DNA of 64,000 bases. Origin: Granulicella sp. Lineage in GTDB: Bacteria; Acidobacteriota; Terriglobia; Terriglobales; Acidobacteriaceae. Location: positions 1 to 64,000 of the forward strand of contig DAIDKF010000002.1 in assembly GCA_027450185.1 (NCBI GenBank), read 5' to 3'. Made by a program: the position numbers and the translations under genes. Positions 20,004 to 29,800 of the stretch are shown here, piece after piece (position 1 is the first letter of the stretch; every line of letters begins with the position of its first letter). The notes beneath the pieces are model-generated. The model had not been told where the DNA came from and made no database searches. It saw only the letters and a program-made list of their open reading frames with translations.

Positions 20004-20576
20004 ATGAAGAACAACATGGATGACGCAGCAGTTGACTCCCGTAAAGGCTTGATTCTAATCAATACCGGGGCTGGGAAGGGCAAGACGACGGCGGCCCTGG
20101 GGACGGCATTCCGCGCGGCAGGGAACGGGCTGCGGGTGCTGGTGTTGCAGTTCCTGAAGGGGTCCTGGCACTACGGCGAGATGGAGTCTGCGGAGGCGCT
20201 AAATGGTTTAGATGGTTTCACTTATGAGCTTCGCAAGCTGGGGAGGGGATTCGTCAAGGTGGGCGGGGCGGAGGCTGATCCGGAGGACCTGCGGATGGTG
20301 GAGGCGGCGTGGGCGGAGTCAGAGAGGGAGATTCTGTCGGGGGATTGGGATCTGATCGTGCTCGATGAGATCAACTACGCGATTAGCTACCAAATGCTTG
20401 ACCCTGAACGAGTTATTGATGTTCTAGGGCGGCGTCCGGAGATGCTGCATGTGATTTTAACCGGGCGAAATGCGCATCCTCGGCTGGTGGAGATGGCCGA
20501 TACGGTGACGGAGATGCGCGAGATCAGGCATGCGTATCAAAAGGGTATTCTGGCGCAGCGTGGCATTGAATTTTAG
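20004..20576 (+). CDS. cobO: Cob(I)yrinic acid a,c-diamide adenosyltransferase (CobO/BtuR type)
   Basis: This enzyme transfers the adenosyl group of ATP to cob(I)alamin or its precursors to make adenosylcobalamin. The 190-residue protein has the family P-loop NTGAGKGKTTAALG (about 20-33), FLKGSWHYGE, the LIVLDEINYAISY strand-helix (Walker B-like), and VILTGRNAHP near the C-terminus, all in the expected order. The family consensus usually has YTGxGKGKTTA; Asn replaces Tyr here. It lies 45 bp after rlmH on the same strand, so the two may be cotranscribed. No other cobalamin genes are visible nearby. Confidence 0.93.
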   Translation: MKNNMDDAAVDSRKGLILINTGAGKGKTTAALGTAFRAAGNGLRVLVLQFLKGSWHYGEMESAEALNGLDGFTYELRKLGRGFVKVGGAEADPEDLRMVEAAWAESEREILSGDWDLIVLDEINYAISYQMLDPERVIDVLGRRPEMLHVILTGRNAHPRLVEMADTVTEMREIRHAYQKGILAQRGIEF

Positions 20577-20658
20577 TTTTTGGTGTATGGCTCAACACAA
20601 TTTTGAGCTGCAATTGGACACTCTCAACACGATTTTCGTGCGTCCTTCAACGCAAAAG

Positions 20659-20703
20659 CCTGATTCCGCCCCCGACGACAGGATCGTCGAGGGCGGAACC
20701 AGG
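20659..20703. terminator. Hairpin between cobO and the second receptor
   Basis: A long imperfect stem (CCTG-TTCCGCCC-CGACGA against TCGTCG-GGGCGGAA-CAGG) lies between two convergent genes, about 80 bp after cobO and 38 bp from the receptor stop. It is probably a bidirectional terminator. Confidence 0.7.
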
Positions 20704-20740
20704 TTGGAAGGGTGGTCTCCGGTCGCTGGGGCTGGCTGGG

Positions 20741-23700
20741 CTAGAACTCCAGACGAAGGGAGAACTGTGCGACGCGCTGTTGATCCGGAGTGAAGGCGGC
20801 TGAGGAGTTGGTCGTGTTGGTAGAGGTAATCTGACCGAACGGCGAGACGTTGGTGACGATGTTCAAAGCAGGAGACAGGAAGTTGGGGTGGTTGAGGATG
20901 TTGTAGGCATCCGCACGGAAGTTGAGGTTGACCTTGTTGGGGATGATGGCGAAGGTCTTGGCGAGGCCCATGTCCAGGAAGAAGGCTCCGGGTCCCTTGA
21001 GCAGGTTGCGCTGGCCGTACTCGATGCCGATGGGGCCACGGAACTCATTCAACACCTTGGCGGCTCCCGCACTGCCACCCGCAAAGTTGTAGACGGTGCT
21101 ATTGCTGACGTTGACCTTGGCCTTCAGATCGCCCTTGTTGCCGGTAAAGATGGCTGGATCGCCATTATCAAACGAAGCCAGATAGGCATCCGAGTAGGCG
21201 GTAATGGACAGGCCGGTGCGGTAGGACGGGAGGCCGGAGATGGACCATCCGCCGATCATCTCGTCGGCCCACATGGGGATATTGGCGAGGTACTGCTTGC
21301 CGTGGCCGAAGGGAAGCTGGTAGATGAAGTTGGAGTTGATCTCCTGGCGGACATCGAAGTCGGAGTCACCGCGGCAGGCGCGGGGACGGGTGATGTCGCA
21401 GATGAAGCCGGTGTTGGAGAACAGAGAGTTATTGTTGGCGCTCAGCGAGGTGTTATCGATGGAGTGCGACCAGGTGTAGTTGAAGGCGAACTGGAGACCC
21501 TGCGAGAAGTTCTTGGTCAGGGTCAGCAGGAGAGCGTGGTAGTTGGAGTTGCCCTTGTTATCAAGGTAGGCATTGGCTCCGAACTGGGAGGGGATGCCGA
21601 CGTTGGGGGGCAGGAAGCCAGTGAACTCTGCGGCGTAATAGCTGTAGCCGGCAAGGGTGTAGAGCATATCGGAGATATCACCGCGATTGCCAAGCTGCCC
21701 GACCATGGCAGCCACCAGGTTGGTGTTGTTGCCAAAGCCTGCTGCTGCACCGGTGCCGGGTGCGAGGACATCCTCAAACCAGGGCTGGGGGGTAAGAGCC
21801 CCACCGGCGCGCAACTGGGTGGTAAGGCCCGCGAAGGCCTGCGACATGGTCTGGCCGGAGGCGTGATCGGGGAAGTCAAGCACCTGCCCGGCATCGGCGT
21901 CGGCGAGCAGGCGGCGGCCGAGACGGCCGGAGTAGTTGATGTTCAGCACCATCTGGAAGGGTAGCTGCTGCTGGACGCCGGCATTGAGGGCGATGGAGTA
22001 GGGGTCCTTGAGGTTGGGGCTGATGACGAAGTTGGTCTCACCCGCAGCCAGGCCAAAGGGTGTACCCGTGCTATCCACATAAGGGGTGTAGGGCACGGAT
22101 ATCGGAGCCGGCGCAGGATTCAAGCTGGAGGCATAGGAAAGACCGGCGAGGTTGACACCCGTGGTGGTAGGCGTTGTGCCGGTACCCACGCGCGGAGCAC
22201 TCAGGAGCGCTGCGTTGGCATTGGCACCGGTTGCGGTCTGGGCGACCTGGGTGTTGGAGAACAGGTAGGACAACTGATCCTGAAGGAAGTTGATGGCATT
22301 GATGACGGTGCGGTCATAGATGATGCCAGCGCCCGCATTAATGACCGTCCTGGGCGTGGGGTTGTAGGCGACGGCGAGGCGCGGGGCGAAGTCCTTCTTG
22401 GCCATCTGATAGAGGTCAGGGCCGTTGTTTGCCTTGCCGCCGAGGACCACACCATAGGAAGGCAGGCCGGAGAGGCTGGTGTTGCCGGCAGCGCTCTGGG
22501 CGAGACGATCGTTGATATAGGCCCCGAGGGTGGACTGCTGCTGGGTGAGACCCTGGATCTCTTCGACCGACTCTTCGCCGTGAGCCTCGTAGGGCACAGA
22601 GTAGAGCTGGTAACGGAGGCCGTAGGAGAGGGTAAGCCGGGGAGTGATCTTCCAGGTGTCGCCGGCGTAGAGCTCGGTTTCGAAGTAGCGATAGGCGCGG
22701 GGGCTGCCACCAGCCGCGGGAAGTGCCGCACCAGTCGTGTCGTAGTCATAGTTGGTGTATATCTCTCCGATGTCACCAAGGGAGGTGGTGAAGAGTTGAT
22801 CGTAATCGTTCAGGGCAACGTTATTGGGACCGCTGCCGATGGTGGCAGGGCGAAGGCTCGCGTTCAGGCCGCCCTGCAGCGTGGAGCCGGTGAGACCGAT
22901 CTCGGGGAAGTTGAAGTTGTTGATCAGATCGCTGTTGGTCTTGATGAACTTGAAGGTGCCGCCCATGGCGACGCTGTGGTTGCCGATCTGCCAGTTGAAG
23001 TCGTCACGCACGACAGGAATAGGAACGCGGCGCCTCTGGCCATCGTTACCCTCATAGGGATTTGCCAGGCCGGTGAAGCTGTACTGGTTCACGCCGGTGG
23101 GGTTGTAGGCGTTCGGGAAGCTGAGCTTGGAGATATTGTCGCCGTAGTAAAACTGATTCACCTTGTTGTGCCCGATCGTCCAGACGTGGCTGACGACATA
23201 GCCATAGCTGCGGTCAATGACAGGGTAGGTGACCGGGTCCGTGGGGAACTCCTGGAGAGCGTAGATGGAGTTCTCGCGGTTGATGGTGAAGCGGCCAAAG
23301 ATCTTCTGGCTGGGGGTAAGGTTGTAGTCGATACGTCCGACATAGGTGATGGCGTTATCCGGGGTGGGCGCGGTGAAGCGGTAGCCGCCGGTGTTGACGC
23401 CGTCTCCCTGAGTGGGATCATTGACGGCAGGATAGCGGCTGTCGATAAAGGACAGTTCGGGGGTATTGAAGCCGGTCCCCTGAGGATCGAGCGTTGCCAC
23501 CTGCGCAGCCGTGAGGCTGGAGATGCAGGTCGGCGTGGTATTGAGGCGGCTGCTGTCGCCGCAGCCCGCGTTGCTGTTGATGTAGTTGAGCGTGGGGGTG
23601 GAGCCGGTCAGGTTGCCGAGGGGAACGGTGCGCTCTGCGGAGGAGGACTGAACGATGCGGGAGTCAGCCAGATCGAAGAAGAAGAAGAGCTTGTCGCGCT

Positions 23701-24580
23701 TGATGGGGCCGCCCAGGTTGCCGCCAAACTGATTCTGGATGAGGGGAGTGCGGGGCAGACCGACAAGATTATTGAAGTAGGTGTTGGCAACAGTGGATGT
23801 GTCGCGGTGATACTCGTTGATGTTGCCGTGGAACTGGTTGGTGCCGCTCTTGGTGACGAGCTGGAACTGGCCGCCGCTGCCCGTTCCGACGGAAGAGACC
23901 AGGCCGGCGACGGTGCCGGTGAACTGCTCGACGGAGTCGACCGGGGCCTTGCCCACAATGGCAAAGGTTGTGCCGGCAGCGATGTCGTTGACGTCCAGGC
24001 CGTCGAGGGTGACCTCGGATTGGTCGATGCGTGCGCCGGTGACAGAGCCAGAGAAGGAGTCCACGCCCGGCTGGAGGGTAAAGAGGTTGGTGATGCCGTT
24101 GGTGCGGTCGTAGAGCGGAAGGCTGTTCAACGAACTCATGCTAATGTTGCTGCCGATGGATGCGTCGGTGGTGTTGAGCGTGACGGCCTGGTTGGCGGCA
24201 GAGACGCTGACTTCCTCGGTGGTGCCGGCTGCCAGCGTGGCGTTCTGGGTACGCGTGACGCCCACGTTCAACGCAAGATTGCTGATACGCTCCGGCGCAA
24301 AGCCGGAGTGGCTGAAGACCGCGGCATAGCCGCTACCTGGAGAGACGTTCGCAAACCGGTAGGAGCCTTGCTTGTTGGTGACCTGGGTGTAAGCGAGGCC
24401 GGTGGACTTGTTGGTGAGCAGGATGGTGGCATCGGGGATGGCTGCGCCCGTGGCGTCCGTAACCACGCCCACCATTGATGAGGAATCCTGTGCCTTTAGG
24501 GCTGTGGGCGCTGCAAAGAGCGCCGCGAGAAGACTGAAGACGACCGTCACATGAAACCTGATGGAGCGGAAAGAACGCAT
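20741..24580 (-). CDS. Oar-like TonB-dependent receptor (second paralog)
   Basis: This 1,279-residue outer-membrane receptor closely resembles the one at 15518-19312. It shares the carboxypeptidase-regulatory-like domain (VGVVTDATGAAIPDATILLT, about 27-100), the plug segment PVDSVEQFTGTVAGL, GGQFQLVTKSGTNQFHG, NINEYHRDT, and a barrel ending in SLRLEF. A signal peptide is present (HVTVVFSLLAALFAAPTAL, ending KAQD). The ATG at 24580 is preceded by GGAGGAAG seven bases away, which decides the start. The ligand is unknown. Both receptor copies run in the same direction with rlmH-cobO in between, so they form a long direct repeat at protein level. Confidence 0.9.
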   Translation of the reverse strand: MRSFRSIRFHVTVVFSLLAALFAAPTALKAQDSSSMVGVVTDATGAAIPDATILLTNKSTGLAYTQVTNKQGSYRFANVSPGSGYAAVFSHSGFAPERISNLALNVGVTRTQNATLAAGTTEEVSVSAANQAVTLNTTDASIGSNISMSSLNSLPLYDRTNGITNLFTLQPGVDSFSGSVTGARIDQSEVTLDGLDVNDIAAGTTFAIVGKAPVDSVEQFTGTVAGLVSSVGTGSGGQFQLVTKSGTNQFHGNINEYHRDTSTVANTYFNNLVGLPRTPLIQNQFGGNLGGPIKRDKLFFFFDLADSRIVQSSSAERTVPLGNLTGSTPTLNYINSNAGCGDSSRLNTTPTCISSLTAAQVATLDPQGTGFNTPELSFIDSRYPAVNDPTQGDGVNTGGYRFTAPTPDNAITYVGRIDYNLTPSQKIFGRFTINRENSIYALQEFPTDPVTYPVIDRSYGYVVSHVWTIGHNKVNQFYYGDNISKLSFPNAYNPTGVNQYSFTGLANPYEGNDGQRRRVPIPVVRDDFNWQIGNHSVAMGGTFKFIKTNSDLINNFNFPEIGLTGSTLQGGLNASLRPATIGSGPNNVALNDYDQLFTTSLGDIGEIYTNYDYDTTGAALPAAGGSPRAYRYFETELYAGDTWKITPRLTLSYGLRYQLYSVPYEAHGEESVEEIQGLTQQQSTLGAYINDRLAQSAAGNTSLSGLPSYGVVLGGKANNGPDLYQMAKKDFAPRLAVAYNPTPRTVINAGAGIIYDRTVINAINFLQDQLSYLFSNTQVAQTATGANANAALLSAPRVGTGTTPTTTGVNLAGLSYASSLNPAPAPISVPYTPYVDSTGTPFGLAAGETNFVISPNLKDPYSIALNAGVQQQLPFQMVLNINYSGRLGRRLLADADAGQVLDFPDHASGQTMSQAFAGLTTQLRAGGALTPQPWFEDVLAPGTGAAAGFGNNTNLVAAMVGQLGNRGDISDMLYTLAGYSYYAAEFTGFLPPNVGIPSQFGANAYLDNKGNSNYHALLLTLTKNFSQGLQFAFNYTWSHSIDNTSLSANNNSLFSNTGFICDITRPRACRGDSDFDVRQEINSNFIYQLPFGHGKQYLANIPMWADEMIGGWSISGLPSYRTGLSITAYSDAYLASFDNGDPAIFTGNKGDLKAKVNVSNSTVYNFAGGSAGAAKVLNEFRGPIGIEYGQRNLLKGPGAFFLDMGLAKTFAIIPNKVNLNFRADAYNILNHPNFLSPALNIVTNVSPFGQITSTNTTNSSAAFTPDQQRVAQFSLRLEF

Positions 24581-24950
24581 GAAAGACTTCCTCCAGAGAA
24601 CAGACCTGAACTGGCAGCACTTACGAGAAACGGAATATCCTGCTGAGCTTCGACGCGCGGATGACCTGCGGTGGCCCATAAGCTAATGTTGGGTAGCACG
24701 CTGTATGCCAAAACTATGGGGCGAGATAAGGTTTGGGGATGCAGAAGCTTATCGTTCCAGGACCAATTTTTCGGGGAATATATTCTATGAAGCCGGGTAT
24801 TTTTCTATGATTAATAGAAGGCGATACTGTGGTTATTTGTTGGTTTGGGTGAGGGGGTGTATGGAAAGGTGATGGGTGGAGGGGGTTAGGATGGAGCGTT
24901 GTAGTTTGATGGGATGGGCATGAGGCTTTGCGGCAGGGAAGGGGGCAAGC
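24581..24950. other. AT-rich divergent intergenic region, receptor / mnmE
   Basis: This 370-bp region is much more AT-rich than its surroundings between about 24760 and 24850 (repeats of TCTATGA at about 24785 and 24804), which fits promoter activity for the receptor. A G-rich stretch precedes mnmE. No coding sequence or RNA gene is recognised, and no cobalamin riboswitch features were found. Confidence 0.45.
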
Positions 24951-26405
24951 GTGCTGGGTGAGGATGGGGTAGAGACGATTGTCGCGATTTCGACGCCGCC
25001 GGGACGCGGGGGGATTGGGATTGTGCGGCTGTCGGGACCGGAGGCGGTGCGGATTACCGGAGAGCTGGTGCGGATGCGGGGAATGCTGGAACATGCGCGG
25101 GCGCGGAGAGCGATGGTGGTGGACCCCAGGCATCGGACAGCGACAGGCGGTGAGGCAGAGACGATTGACGAGGCGATGGTGACGGCGTTTTTTGCGCCGC
25201 ACTCCTATACCGGAGAGACGGTGGTGGAGATTGCTGCGCATGGATCGCCGGTGGTGCTGGAGGCGATGGTGCGGGCTGCGTTGGAGAAGGGCGCGGAGAT
25301 GGGAGTGGCCGTGCGGCTGGCGAGGGCGGGAGAGTTTACCCAACGGGCGTTCCTTGCAGGGCGGTTGGACCTGACGCAGGCCGAGGCGGTGCAGGATTTG
25401 ATTGCAGCGCAGACGCTGGACCAGGCGCGGGTGGCGGCGCAGCAGATGGGCGGAGCGATGTCACAGCGGGTGACGCCGGCCAAGGGCGAGCTGCTGCACC
25501 TGATTGCGCTGCTGGAGGCCGGGATGGACTTTGCGTCGGGCGAGCTGGACGACGTGGAGATGGTTCCGCCAGCACAGATTGCGACGGCGATCGAAGGCGT
25601 GCAAGAGCCGCTCAGGGAGCTGGCTGCAAGCTTTCGGAGGGGAATGCTGCTGCGCCATGGAGCTGCGATTGCGCTGATCGGGCCACCGAATGCCGGAAAG
25701 AGTTCGCTGTTCAACAGGCTGCTGGAACGCGAGCGCGCGATTGTGACGCCGCTGCCGGGGACGACCCGGGATACGGTGGAGGAGTCGCTGGCGCTGGGCG
25801 GGATTCCGCTGCGGCTAATAGATACGGCGGGGCTGCGCGAAGGGCGGGAGGCGAAGTCGACGATCGACCTCGCAGAGCAGGAGGGGATTGCGCGGTCGCG
25901 TGAGGCGCTGGCGGATGCGGACCTAGTGCTGCTGATTCACGATGCGACGCAGGCGATGACCGCGGGAGAGATGGAGCTGGCCGCGGCGCTGGCCGAGCCG
26001 GGATTGGGAAGACCCCATCTGGTGGTGGAGAACAAGACGGATCTGCTGGAGGCGGACGCGAGGAGTGATGAGGATGCGGGGAAGGACGCTGGAGGGCGGC
26101 TGCGCACCAGCGCGCTGACGGGCGCGGGGATGGAGGAGTTACAGTCGGCAATTCTTGCAAAGCTGGGCGCGGCGGGATCGGTGGCAGAGAGCGGAGCGCT
26201 GAATAATCTTCGTCAACAGGAGGCGGTAAGAGAGACGCTGGCGGCGCTGGCGGCTGCGGCTGCGGCGAATGACTCGGGCCTGCCGCACGAGATGATTTTG
26301 ATGGATCTGCATGCGGCGCTGCAGGCGCTTGACTCACTAACGGGCGCGACCACGCCAGACGACATTCTGGAGCGCATCTTCTCTACCTTCTGCATTGGGA
26401 AGTAA
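24951..26405 (+). CDS. mnmE: tRNA uridine-5-carboxymethylaminomethyl modification GTPase MnmE
   Basis: MnmE, with MnmG, modifies the wobble uridine of several tRNAs. The 484-residue protein has the N-terminal tetrahydrofolate-binding domain (ETIVAISTPPGRGGIGIVRLSG, YTGETVVEIAAHGSP), a helical domain, an inserted Ras-like G domain with P-loop GPPNAGKSS (about 243-251), DTAGLR (about 290) and NKTD, and the C-terminal CIGK motif that ends the protein as in the family. It starts with GTG and has a G-rich ribosome-binding region (GGGAAGGGGG). Codon use is strongly G-ending, opposite to the C-ending asnS and ggt on the same strand. Confidence 0.96.
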   Translation: MLGEDGVETIVAISTPPGRGGIGIVRLSGPEAVRITGELVRMRGMLEHARARRAMVVDPRHRTATGGEAETIDEAMVTAFFAPHSYTGETVVEIAAHGSPVVLEAMVRAALEKGAEMGVAVRLARAGEFTQRAFLAGRLDLTQAEAVQDLIAAQTLDQARVAAQQMGGAMSQRVTPAKGELLHLIALLEAGMDFASGELDDVEMVPPAQIATAIEGVQEPLRELAASFRRGMLLRHGAAIALIGPPNAGKSSLFNRLLERERAIVTPLPGTTRDTVEESLALGGIPLRLIDTAGLREGREAKSTIDLAEQEGIARSREALADADLVLLIHDATQAMTAGEMELAAALAEPGLGRPHLVVENKTDLLEADARSDEDAGKDAGGRLRTSALTGAGMEELQSAILAKLGAAGSVAESGALNNLRQQEAVRETLAALAAAAAANDSGLPHEMILMDLHAALQALDSLTGATTPDDILERIFSTFCIGK

Positions 26406-26831
26406 TCTGGGCTGTCCTTGATAAGGACCAGGACGGGACTCGGTTCCGGTCCCTGGCCATCGTCGAACAGATGCTGGCCAAACGGGGTGAGACGCACTCC
26501 GCTATCGGGGAGGACAGCATGAATCCTGTAGGGTATAACGGCAGTCTTCGAGCGACAGCAGCGTATGCCGGCGAACGGCAACGACAACATCGTCCTGCCC
26601 AAGGAAGAGACGGCGGGCTTTGCTGCCGGCCCGGTCTTCCGGTCTGCAACCGAGGTCCGCTTCCTCTACTTGGCAGTGGTCTTCGGGTTGAGCCCAGGGC
26701 GTTGCGTAAGGGCTCTCAGGCTCTCATGACGAGGCTGTATCGTGCGACGCACTGCCGCTATCGTGCGGGAGGTCCCGTGAAGCACTTGCCCCATAGCGTC
26801 TCCGTCTGACGCTCAGAAAAGCATGCACTCT
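26406..26831. other. Intergenic region mnmE / GH2 gene
   Basis: The 426-bp region holds an imperfect hairpin just after mnmE (GGGAC at 26435-26439 with GTCCC at 26449-26453, extended by CCAGG/CCTGG) that may terminate it. I recognise no gene in the rest; small open frames here have no ribosome-binding site or family resemblance. Confidence 0.4.
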
Positions 26832-29800
26832 TTATCGGTGGGACCCTACAGCTAGATGCTCCGGCACATTCCATCCACGCACGGTGAAGAGACCTTCTCG
26901 AGCTGAGGCTTCCGGCACGCTCACCGAGATTTGAACCGTTTCGCCTGGCATCAGCGACACATAGTTATCACTGTAGTACGCAGGGAGAAGGCGGTGGCGC
27001 GTGTTGCTGTCGAGCAATGTCAGCTTCACATTAAGAGCAGGCCGTTTGCCTGCGTTGACCAGCGTTATGGCGTACTTCGTCTCACCAGCCACGGTCTGGT
27101 GCGTGTAGGAAACTTGCAGCGGCTCCTCGGACATTCCGCTCAGAGCCCGGTAGTCACTCTCACTGCCGGCGCGCCAGTAGACATTACGTGAGACCACATG
27201 CCCAGCAGCATCGGTGAGTTCCAGTTCAACCAGCACGACCATGCTCTGCGCGTAGTAGTTGCCCAGCGGAAGCGAGAAGAGCGGCTGCATTCCGTTGGCC
27301 TTTAGATCCAGCGACTGGTCGCGTGCCAGCAATTTCTCTCCCTCGAGCGAGTACACAATGGCGTGCGCAACGAGGCCCGGAGCATCGTCGCGCGTGGTAT
27401 TGACGACAGATACGCTGTCGTTGCTGAGGTCGAGCTGGATGTGTAACGGCTCACACGCTTTCATCACGCCAAAGTAGGAGGCCTGCGTGTCATAGTCGGA
27501 GCTGTAGATCTGCCACATGTTGCTGGGCCATGCGGGATGCGTCATCCAAAGCAGGCGGCCACTGTTGGGCGACCACAGGTGCTGATTGAAGCCCTCGAAG
27601 ATGGCGCGGTGATCGACGTAGTTGAACAACTGCGCCTTGCGCTCGAGGTCGTCGAAACTCGTGCCTGCGCCCAACTCTGCGTTGATGTGATCGAGGAATG
27701 GGTGCGTGTCGCCATTTCCGCTCTGGTGCCAGTCATGGTAGGCCCACACATCGCCGATCGGCCAAACATCCGCTGGATTCATCGACGCCTGGAACGACTC
27801 GCGCGTCGAAAGCGACGGCGTGCCGAGTTCCACCGAGAAACCCTTGTCCAACGTGGAATAGTAGAGCGCGGGATCCTGGTAGGAGTACGGCCCGCTGTTA
27901 CGCAGATTGATGCGGTTGGAGCCGGGGGTGTAATAGCGCGTGCCGTCCTCCTTCCGGAAGATATCAATCATGCCTTCGTTCAGGATGGGTTGCGGTATCC
28001 CTTCATTGCGACCGCACCAGATGATAATCGACGGATGATTGCGGAAGCGCCGCACCGTATCGCGAACATTTTGAAGAAAGAGCGGAACGTCCGCAGCCTC
28101 CACGTTATAGTCCTGCGTGGACTCCCAGAAGTCGTTCCATACCATCAGGCCGTACTCGTCGGCGAGCTCATAGAAGGTCTCTTCCGTATTCTGTCCGACC
28201 CAGTTGCGGATGATGTTGAGGTGAGCGTCGCGCTCCAGCCGAAAATAAGGCTCCAGATGCTCGCGGCTGACGCGCTTGCGTATGTCATCCATTCCCCAGT
28301 TACCGCCGCGCGCAGCAATGCGGACGCCATTAACCTTCAACACCAGATCTGTGAATCCCTGCTCGTTGCTGATGGGATGCACGGCGGGCGAGTGCTCACC
28401 GACGGGTGTCAGCGATGCGGCCCAGAACTCGGCCGTGTTGCGCAGTCCTTCACGGCGTACATCCACGACCTGGTCCCCGCGCTCTGCTGCCAATGCCGGG
28501 TCAACCTCCACGCGCTGCAGATGGCCGGTATGGTCGAAAAGGCTGAGCTCATAGGTGACCTCGCGCACGCCGAAGGTGAGCTGCCGTGTGTCGGAGACGA
28601 CACCATTCCGCTCGACAACGAGCTTCAGATGATACAGTTCCGGCCGACCATAGCCATTGGGCCACCAGAGCCGCGGATGATCCAGGTGCAGCTCCGGAGC
28701 ATCCTGCGGTGTGAGCCTCACGGTGTTTTCCCCAGGGCGAAGTGCGATCTGGCGGGTGAAGTTGACGCCTTCAAAGCTGACCCGAAGGGTGGCATTCGCA
28801 GGGGCCGCCGTGAGGTTCCACAAGGGAATCGTCAGGCTGAGATTAGCGGTCGAAGTATCGGGCAACGGGAGATGGCTGATCACCTGCGGGTCGCCCAACT
28901 GCAGTGTGTCAGTGCGCTCCAGCACGACGTCCTGCCACAACCCGGTGTTGCGGTCGCGCACAGTGGGGATCCAGTCCCAGCCTTCGGTAGCGACAAATGT
29001 TGGACCATCGAGGCACTCGATGCCGCCGTTTTCTCCGGGCCCGGCGGTGAGTGACTCCTCCTCCGGAATGCCTGGATGCGGTGGCGGCGAGACGCGGACT
29101 GCCAACGCATTCTTTCTGTCGCTTCGCAGCAGCTTGCCCACATTGAAGCGTCCGCGCAAAAATGCGCCCTTCATCTCACCGAGCCTCTGGCCGTTCAACC
29201 AAACCTCAGCGGCGTAGTTCACCCCTAGCAGTGTGAGCACGAATGCATGGCCCGAGCCACTGGTGGGCACAGTAAACTCCGTGCGGTACCAGTAGTCCTG
29301 CCGCGCCAATGACTCCGGAATGTCGAGATTGTTCAGTCCGAACTCCGGAGCCGGATAGACACCGCGGTCGACCATCGTCGTGAGCACCGTGCCGGGTACT
29401 GTAGCGCGCCACCAACCCTTGGTGTCGTAACCAGCCTTTGAGAGCGCTACTCCATCGGCCTTTACCTGCGGGGCCGGAGCGAGATACCAGTTCGACCGCA
29501 GCGCCCAAGCAGCGTCATCAACCGGCGTGAGGCCGCTGGGGGAGAGCGGAGGGGGCGCCTGAGCTGCCGGCTTAGCGAACGGCGCGAGGCTGTGCGGCAT
29601 CGTGGATGGGTCCTGTGGCTGGGCGTAGCCTGCCTGCGCATAAAGCTGCACCGGCCATGGCGGTGAGTTCTCCTCGAACGGCAGCAGAGTCTCGTCCGGT
29701 GGCAGGGCGGAGAGTGCACGAATGGCAGCGGCGTCGAGCGCTTCGGGCAGAAGCTCTACCCCGGCCAGCGTACCGCCAAAGTGCTCGAAGGGCAGCTCGT

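Noticed and set aside
22580-24478. A 632-codon plus-strand frame opposite the second receptor
   Set aside because: Val/Gly/Glu-rich shadow of the receptor gene; no start signal.
24581-24950. Possible cobalamin riboswitch near cobO and its receptor neighbour
   Set aside because: Neither this region nor the upstream region of cobO shows a B12-box-like sequence, and the receptor is Oar-like rather than BtuB-like.
26471-26809. A 112-codon plus-strand frame after mnmE
   Set aside because: No ribosome-binding site, no recognisable motif, and Arg/Gly-rich composition; more likely chance.
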